From positions 1 to 10,887 of the forward strand of contig VSNB01000098.1 in NCBI GenBank assembly GCA_009774055.1: 10,887 nucleotides of DNA. The letters run 5' to 3'. Below are positions 6,709 to 10,887 of the stretch, piece by piece. The DNA comes from Clostridiales bacterium. GTDB taxonomy: Bacteria; Bacillota; Clostridia; Oscillospirales; Oscillospiraceae. The translations under genes were made by a program, and so were the position numbers. Each line of letters starts with the position of its first letter. Within the stretch, counting starts at the first letter, position 1. The notes below the pieces were generated by a model. That model made no database searches. It had not been told where the DNA came from and saw only the letters and a program-made list of their open reading frames with translations.

Positions 6709-7438
6709 TTTTCCAAGCATTTACCGCAGCGCCTATGAAGACGCGGAGCGGAGAGACGAATTGAAGGAATACGCTAAAAGTTTCCGGCTGAATGTCGGAT
6801 GCGCCTGCGCTATTGAACACGACATCCGCGCCTGCGCCATAGGAAATGGCTTGCAAGCGGGGTGTGTGGACATGACGCTGGAGCGGTACGGTTTTCAGCG
6901 CGTCAGCTTCGTCCTCGCCAACTCGCTGTGTAAAATGGAACATCCGGAATCCATTCGGGAGGACGTTCTCGCCTGGGGTGAGCAGATCTATGTACCGCCG
7001 GACGGCGATAACAACCGCTATTACGCGGTAGATGCCGCCACGCCGCTACTGGAAGCGTTTATAGGGCAAGTCCGTGAGACGTATCAGACGCTGGGGCTGT
7101 TCGGTCCGGAACACTGCGTCAACAGTGAAAAGGGTCTGGACTACACCGGCAAAGTGTTGGTGCTAAGTCCCAACACGCTGAAGGAAAGCTGTTGGAGCCC
7201 GCTCAATCAACTCTGGCTGGGGGAAACGGGATTTGGTTGTTCTCCCACCGCTTCCGGGCGGGCCGTGTACGCGACCTGTCTGGGAGACGGCGAGCAGACG
7301 CGCTGGAACCGGGCCGACTTCATCGGGGTGCTGGACGAACAATACCTGCCGGACTGGGCGAGGGAGAAGCTGGAGGAACTCACGCAGGGGCAGCGGCCCC
7401 AAGGGCCGGAACAGACAGGCCCCACTATGAATATGTAA
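6698..7438 (+). CDS. DUF3849 domain protein
   Basis: The function of DUF3849 is not known; the family is common on conjugative elements of gut Clostridia. The N-terminal part (about 5-115) matches my recollection of the domain: an opening Y-x2-AYEDAERRDEL, then LNVGCACAIEHDIRA, and FQRVSFVLANSL followed by a tryptophan-containing helix. The C-terminal half (about 130-235) has DYTGKVLVLSP, NQLWLGETGFGCSP, AVYATCLGDGE and QYLPDWAREKLE, a conserved-looking second domain rich in cysteine and tryptophan. It is 246 residues long with no signal peptide. The start ATG 6698 overlaps the previous gene by 11 bases, with GGAGGA 8 bases upstream. The tail is Q/P rich and ends EQTGPTMNM, like the tails of the first five genes. 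The surface operon begins 11 bases later. Confidence 0.85.
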   Translation: MDCDFPSIYRSAYEDAERRDELKEYAKSFRLNVGCACAIEHDIRACAIGNGLQAGCVDMTLERYGFQRVSFVLANSLCKMEHPESIREDVLAWGEQIYVPPDGDNNRYYAVDAATPLLEAFIGQVRETYQTLGLFGPEHCVNSEKGLDYTGKVLVLSPNTLKESCWSPLNQLWLGETGFGCSPTASGRAVYATCLGDGEQTRWNRADFIGVLDEQYLPDWAREKLEELTQGQRPQGPEQTGPTMNM

Positions 7439-7449
7439 AGGAGTACATC

Positions 7450-8376
7450 ATGAAACGAACAATGACACTGCTGCTGTTGGCCGTTGTGCTGACAGCAGTC
7501 TCCTGCATGTCCCCCATCGCTCTGGCGGCGGAGGTGTGCTATCCCACCGCTGTGGAGCAGAGCGAGGACGGCGGCGAGATCCGGAAGGTCTATGACCTCT
7601 CGCCGGAGCAGGACCCTGCGGGCATCCCCCGCTCTGACTTTGAACAGGACGGCGTCCACTATACCCTCACCGACCTCCTCAAACAGGAGATGCCGGAGTA
7701 CCAGGAACGGCAGCACACCGAGGAGGTGTCGCTGGAAAGCAAGAACAAGGATATGGCCTCCATCCTGGCCCTGTTGCCCCAGGAGAAGGAATTCGTCACC
7801 GAGGACGGCCTCTCCGGGACTCTGACGCTCCAGCTGGACACCGTTCAGGTGGAGACGGCTGGGTACGGCACTTCCAGCAGGAAGGTGACCACCACCCGCC
7901 GCTACCCCAACCTGGGCAGCCAGGATACCCAGTATATCCCCAAGACGGTGGATGAAAACGGGAGGACCATGACCCTCCAGGACGTCTCCTGGCAGACGGA
8001 CAATACCGGCGATCTGGACGGCTACGCCATTGGCGACAGGTACACCGCCGTGGCGACCTACTCCGGCACCGCAACCAGCAGCTATGTCACCGGCTACACG
8101 GTGACGGCAAAATATGTGGGTACCGTCAGTAAGATCGCGCTGGATCGGGTACGGTATGTGGCGGTCTTCGAGGGGACGGAGATCAAGCCCGTGATCCCCA
8201 TCCCGGAACCCATTGATCCCGTTATTGTCCCGGACAAAACCGTCTCGAATGGCGGTTTTCAGTTTAACTGGGCCTATGTCCTGGTCCCCCTGGGCGCTGT
8301 GGTCCTCGCCGGAGGCGGCGTGGGCGCGGCGCTGTTTTTGAAGAAACGGCATGAAGCCGGAGAGGAGAATGCATAA
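7450..8376 (+). CDS. Exported membrane-anchored surface protein next to sortase
   Basis: The protein has 308 residues. AAAGGAG at 7437-7443 lies 6 bases before ATG 7450; longer in-frame readings upstream are inside the DUF3849 gene. A signal peptide is clear (KRT, then a hydrophobic run to about ALAA at residue 26-27); a cysteine at 19 gives a poor lipobox, so lipid attachment is less likely. Residues about 28-270 are extracellular: an acidic first part, then beta-strand-like, Thr/Tyr-rich sequence. One membrane helix (about 274-297) is followed by KKR and a short cytoplasmic tail, a type I topology. No LPxTG-like sorting signal is present, so it is held by its own helix. I do not recognise the family. 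Its stop overlaps the sortase start (TAATG), which suggests the two products work together in surface assembly. Confidence 0.8.
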   Translation: MKRTMTLLLLAVVLTAVSCMSPIALAAEVCYPTAVEQSEDGGEIRKVYDLSPEQDPAGIPRSDFEQDGVHYTLTDLLKQEMPEYQERQHTEEVSLESKNKDMASILALLPQEKEFVTEDGLSGTLTLQLDTVQVETAGYGTSSRKVTTTRRYPNLGSQDTQYIPKTVDENGRTMTLQDVSWQTDNTGDLDGYAIGDRYTAVATYSGTATSSYVTGYTVTAKYVGTVSKIALDRVRYVAVFEGTEIKPVIPIPEPIDPVIVPDKTVSNGGFQFNWAYVLVPLGAVVLAGGGVGAALFLKKRHEAGEENA

Positions 8377-9230
8377 TGAAGAAAAGAAGATCCCTGACAA
8401 CTATTCTGGCGGTCTGTATGCTGCTGGCGCTGGCGGTCCCGGCCTTCGCGCTGGAATACACCTTTGACGAGGATGAGCAGTCCGGCTACGGCAAGCCCAC
8501 CTCTGTGGACCCGGTGGTGACGGCGGATGGCGGTGCGCAGAAGAACGAGGACATAAGCAAGAACGCCGCCCTCATCCCGCCCGGTTTCGGGACGCCCACC
8601 AGCAACACCCTCAACACCGGCGAGTACCTGACCCCTGATCTGGTCCCCAGCGCCATGCCTGCCACCGGCGCGACGGTCAACGGTGATTTCGTAGTCGTTT
8701 TCCCGCCTGATATGAGCGGCCTGTCCACTGAGTCTGTGCCGGCCGATCTCGCTGCCGGGAGTACCATGGTCCCCGGCAGCGCGGATGTGACGGTGACCAC
8801 ACCCGCCAGCTCCGGCTATACCGAGGTCACGGACGATCTCTACTATAAGAACGGCTCCCTTGGTACGCTGGAGATCCCCGCCATCGGCCTGACCGTTGAC
8901 ATCTTCGAAGGTACAGACGCCGCCACCCTGAAGCGGGGCGCGGGCCACTTCGAGGAAACCAGCATCTGGGACGGCAATGCAGGGTTCGCGGCCCATAACC
9001 GCGGTGCAAATTCCTACTTTGGGAAAATTCATACCCTGGAGCTGGGCGACAGGATCACCCTCACTACCAAGCTGGGGACCCGCACCTACGAGGTGACAAG
9101 CGTCTCCAAGGTCAGCGAGACGGACCGCAGCGCCCTCGCCGCATCCCAGTCCAACGTGATTACGCTGTACACCTGCGTCCGGGACCAGCGTGACTTCCGC
9201 TGGTGCGTCACCGGGCAGGAAATTGTGTAA
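8376..9230 (+). CDS. Sortase family transpeptidase
   Basis: Sortases cleave a C-terminal sorting signal and join the protein to the cell wall or to another pilin. The three catalytic residues are visible: His207 in FAAHNRG, Cys267 in ITLYTC and Arg275 in DFRWC. The catalytic domain (about 160-284) opens with LGTLEIPAIGLTVDI as usual. An N-terminal signal sequence or anchor covers about residues 1-25 (KKRR then a hydrophobic stretch to AFA). Between them lie about 130 residues of Pro/Thr/Ser/Gly-rich, probably flexible sequence, longer than in many sortases. The class is not certain. The start at 8376 overlaps the previous stop by one base; coupling is likely. The probable substrate is the adhesin at 10322, whose sorting signal would be outside the window. 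A second cysteine (277) close to the active site is unusual. Confidence 0.93.
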   Translation: MKKRRSLTTILAVCMLLALAVPAFALEYTFDEDEQSGYGKPTSVDPVVTADGGAQKNEDISKNAALIPPGFGTPTSNTLNTGEYLTPDLVPSAMPATGATVNGDFVVVFPPDMSGLSTESVPADLAAGSTMVPGSADVTVTTPASSGYTEVTDDLYYKNGSLGTLEIPAIGLTVDIFEGTDAATLKRGAGHFEETSIWDGNAGFAAHNRGANSYFGKIHTLELGDRITLTTKLGTRTYEVTSVSKVSETDRSALAASQSNVITLYTCVRDQRDFRWCVTGQEIV

Positions 9231-9265
9231 ATTGCTTCGCTTGGGCGGCTTTTCTTCTCCATAGG

Positions 9266-9293
9266 TTTGCACATGTTCCGCTAGACTTATAAT
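9266..9293 (+). promoter_or_regulatory. Probable sigma-A type promoter
   Basis: TATAAT at 9288-9293 is a perfect -10 box, and TTTGCA at 9266-9271 (4 of 6 to TTGACA) lies 16 bp upstream. The start site would fall near 9300, just ahead of the inverted repeat at 9304-9342 and the stalk-domain gene at 9357. It would let that gene and the adhesin be expressed separately from the sortase. Confidence 0.6.
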
Positions 9294-9303
9294 CGTTTCT
9301 CCG

Positions 9304-9342
9304 GTATTGTAGTAGTTACAGAAGGACAAACCATTACAATAC
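9304..9342. promoter_or_regulatory. Inverted repeat in the leader of the stalk-domain gene
   Basis: GTATTGTA (9304-9311) and TACAATAC (9335-9342) are perfect 8-bp complements separated by 23 bases, and a smaller TGTA-N5-TACA lies at 9308-9320. The position just after the -10 box fits an operator or a leader hairpin. The right arm ends right at the AAGGAGGA ribosome binding site (9343-9350), so folding could limit translation. Confidence 0.45.
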
Positions 9343-9356
9343 AAGGAGGAACGATC

Positions 9357-10238
9357 ATGAGCAGAAGAAAAGAGATCGCCCTGGTGGCGGCGGGCATCCT
9401 GGCGGGGATCGCCGTCAGCGGTCCCGCGACACAGGCGGCAGCGGGACTCATGGCCAATCCCAGCAGCCAGAAATTCTACATCAACGAGCAGCGCATCCCC
9501 TTGGAAGCCTACGAGATCAACGGCAGCAACTACGTGAAGCTCCGGGACATCGGACAGACGGTGGACTTCGGCGTCACCTATGACGCCGGGACCAACACCG
9601 TCACCATCCACCCGGACAAGCCCTATGAAACGGAGGTGACCGCACCTGCACCAACCACGCCCCCCAGCCAGACCTCCCCCTCCGCACTCAGCAAAAACAC
9701 GGACGGCTCCATCAATATCCCCCAGGACGGTTCGCAGTACATTCCCCAGGCCGGAGATGTGGTCCGCTGCGATGACGGGACCAATTACACCATCACGGAC
9801 GTGAGCCGGTATGACAAGAACTACTTTGCGGACGGCCCTGCCGGCCCCCTGCCGGAAGCGGTCTGCGACTGGAGCCAGTTCGACCAGCCGGAGCTGCCGA
9901 AAGCGGAGGTCCGGAGGTTCAACGATCCAGATGGCGATTACATCTTCATCCGCAACCTCTACGAAACCCGCCGGATGCTCTACAGCCTCTACAACGCCAT
10001 GGGCGAGGATGAATGGATCATGCAGAGCGGCAGCCCGAGGATGCGGGGGGATGGGACCCCCTGGGTACACATCCACCTGACGCTCCCAGAGGATAAGATC
10101 GGCGCCCCCTTCTGGCCCTGGCGGGAGGAAGCTGTCCCGGAGGTACTGCACTCCTGCCCAGGCGGAGACTACTACCTGGAGGTCTGGGATGTATTTGCGG
10201 ATGGAATTTTCCTGAGAACGGAATACAATCTGCGCTAA
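9357..10238 (+). CDS. Secreted stalk-domain (copper amine oxidase N-like) protein
   Basis: The protein has 293 residues, with AAGGAGGA (9343-9350) at ideal spacing before ATG 9357. A signal peptide runs from RRKE through a hydrophobic segment to about ATQAAA (residues 1-30). Residues about 38-90 form a stalk domain of the copper amine oxidase N-terminal-like type: FYINEQRIPLEAYEINGSNY, VKLRDIGQTVDFGVTYD and NTVTIHPDKPY. This domain is common in secreted clostridial proteins and does not imply amine oxidase activity. A Pro/Thr/Ser linker (about 93-115) leads to an unrecognised C-terminal domain (about 120-293) rich in aromatic and acidic residues. No membrane helix or sorting signal is seen after the signal peptide, so it is either released or held by other surface parts. 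It stands between sortase and adhesin behind its own promoter. Confidence 0.85.
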   Translation: MSRRKEIALVAAGILAGIAVSGPATQAAAGLMANPSSQKFYINEQRIPLEAYEINGSNYVKLRDIGQTVDFGVTYDAGTNTVTIHPDKPYETEVTAPAPTTPPSQTSPSALSKNTDGSINIPQDGSQYIPQAGDVVRCDDGTNYTITDVSRYDKNYFADGPAGPLPEAVCDWSQFDQPELPKAEVRRFNDPDGDYIFIRNLYETRRMLYSLYNAMGEDEWIMQSGSPRMRGDGTPWVHIHLTLPEDKIGAPFWPWREEAVPEVLHSCPGGDYYLEVWDVFADGIFLRTEYNLR

Positions 10239-10259
10239 AATAACGCAGAATATGAGACA

Positions 10260-10288
10260 GGCGGTGTGTCCTTAGAGGGCACACCGCC
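10260..10288 (+). other. Strong GC hairpin without a T-run
   Basis: GGCGGTGTGTCC (10260-10271) pairs with GGGCACACCGCC (10277-10288) over 12 positions, one of them a G:U pair, around the loop TTAGA. The next bases are TCACTATATCC, not a T-tract, so standard intrinsic termination is doubtful. It may act as a partial terminator, an RNA processing or stability element, or an attenuator between the stalk-domain gene and the adhesin gene. Confidence 0.75.
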
Positions 10289-10296
10289 TCACTATA

Positions 10297-10312
10297 TCCT
10301 AAAACTATAGGA
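10297..10312 (+). promoter_or_regulatory. Small hairpin covering the adhesin ribosome binding site
   Basis: TCCTA (10297-10301) is complementary to TAGGA (10308-10312) with a 6-base loop. The right arm is part of TAGGAGG, the ribosome binding site for ATG 10322. The stem is only 5 bp and could be chance. Confidence 0.3.
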
Positions 10313-10321
10313 GGAAGCGAT

Positions 10322-10887
10322 ATGAAACGAAGAATCCTGGCCCTGTTCCTGACACTGGTCACAGTGTTGGGAATGCTCCCTGCTCCCGCCCTGGCAGCCT
10401 CCAGCGAGGAGGAAGCTTTAGGCGAGATCAAGATATTCTCAGACGGCACAGCACTGGACTATCTCTCCATCAACGGCGCCGCCCGGACGCAGAAGTATAC
10501 CTACTACAACTACAAGGCGCAGGACGGTTCGACCAGCGAGATTCCCGCCTACTGTGTTAACCCCAACACGCCGGGTGTCCCGCAGACAGTCCCTGCCGGT
10601 ACCGGCGTTGAGTATCTGGCCAACCAGAAATGCACAGATACCAAGGTGCTGGGCATTGTGGCCTCCGGCTATCCCCATGTGGCGCTGGATAAGCTGGGGC
10701 TGAACAGCAAGTACGAAGCCTACTACGCCACCAAGATGGCGCTGTGGTGCCACCTGCTGTCCAACTGGAGCGTCTATGACCTGAAGGTCAACCCCGGCTG
10801 CTCCGACCAGGCGGCGGCCCAGCGGGTGCTGAAGGCCGCGAAAGACATCTACCAGACCGGCATGTACTGGACCAAGCCCCTCAGCCC
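10322..10887 (+). CDS. Thioester-domain surface adhesin, N-terminal part (runs off the right edge)
   Basis: The gene is open to the window edge (188 full codons seen). TAGGAGG (10308-10314) lies 7 bases before ATG 10322. Residues 1-25 are a signal peptide (KRR, hydrophobic run, APALA). The mature part matches the thioester (TQXA) domain of Gram-positive surface adhesins: the cysteine motif IPAYCVN (Cys78), then a helix segment YYATKMALWCHL (134-145). In this family Cys and Gln form an internal thioester that binds host or other surface molecules covalently. Here the place of the expected TQxA is T137-K138-M-A, so the Gln appears to be Lys. Cna-B/SpaA-type repeats and a sorting signal would be expected further right but are not visible. 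It is the natural substrate for the sortase upstream. Confidence 0.85.
   Translation, partial: MKRRILALFLTLVTVLGMLPAPALAASSEEEALGEIKIFSDGTALDYLSINGAARTQKYTYYNYKAQDGSTSEIPAYCVNPNTPGVPQTVPAGTGVEYLANQKCTDTKVLGIVASGYPHVALDKLGLNSKYEAYYATKMALWCHLLSNWSVYDLKVNPGCSDQAAAQRVLKAAKDIYQTGMYWTKPLS

Noticed and set aside
7207..8400. A 397-codon minus-strand frame opposite the exported membrane protein
   Set aside because: The + strand gene here has a clear signal peptide, membrane helix, ribosome binding site and coupled neighbour; the minus frame has none of these.
9231..9260. A terminator after the sortase gene (GC-rich bit followed by TTTTCTT)
   Set aside because: I could not form a stable stem before the T-rich run, only a few scattered pairs.
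9308..9342. BlaI/MecI-type operator
   Set aside because: The TGTA and TACA half-sites are suggestive, but spacing and symmetry do not fit the usual operator and no such repressor is in the window.
8274..10151. A 625-codon open frame on the minus strand
   Set aside because: It covers most of the sortase, a promoter-bearing gap and the stalk-domain gene, all well supported on the + strand. Its translation is Gly/Arg/His rich with no recognisable domain, as expected from an antisense frame of GC-rich genes.

Overview
The window reads as the accessory part of a conjugative or integrative element from a GC-rich gut Firmicute (Clostridia, probably Oscillospiraceae; this is inference). The grounds are the roughly 60% GC coding sequence, strong AGGAGG-type ribosome binding sites, TTG and probable CTG starts, tightly packed or overlapping genes, and the protein families present. 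These are ArdA-like antirestriction modules, a DUF3849 protein, an orphan adenine methylase, and a sortase with a thioester-type surface adhesin. All convincing genes are on the + strand. No integrase, relaxase, type IV secretion gene, RNA gene or CRISPR array lies in the window, so the element type itself is not proven here.

Block 1 (88-4964) holds five genes: an unrecognised 229-residue protein, two proteins sharing a paralogous helical module, and two proteins that each carry two ArdA-like repeats. The block ends at a strong intrinsic terminator (4971-5012). The second ArdA-like gene begins with an AT-rich stretch that fills the space between two nearly identical 15-bp direct repeats, which looks like a recent insertion and in-frame fusion.

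Block 2 (5053-7438) holds a small helix-turn-helix protein, a Dam-type (D12) DNA adenine methylase that probably starts at CTG, a protein with an AbrB-like domain and a cysteine cluster, and a DUF3849 protein. ArdA-type DNA mimicry and DNA methylation both fit a role in protecting transferred DNA from host restriction.

Block 3 (7450-10887) is a cell-surface module: a signal-peptide protein with one C-terminal membrane segment, a sortase, a stalk-domain (copper amine oxidase N-like) secreted protein behind its own promoter-like sequence, and the start of a thioester-domain adhesin that runs off the right edge.

The most striking pattern is a shared C-terminal tag. Six proteins that are mostly unrelated (the five of block 1 and the DUF3849 protein) all end in a Q/P/G-rich tail closing with G-[GP]-x0-1-M and one to three more residues (GGMSFG, GGMTLG, GGMEMM, GGMIMQ, GPTMNM, GPRMI). 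The neighbouring methylase, HTH and AbrB-like proteins, and the two complete surface proteins whose ends are visible beyond the sortase, lack it. It may be a common delivery, docking or processing signal for element-encoded anti-defence proteins.
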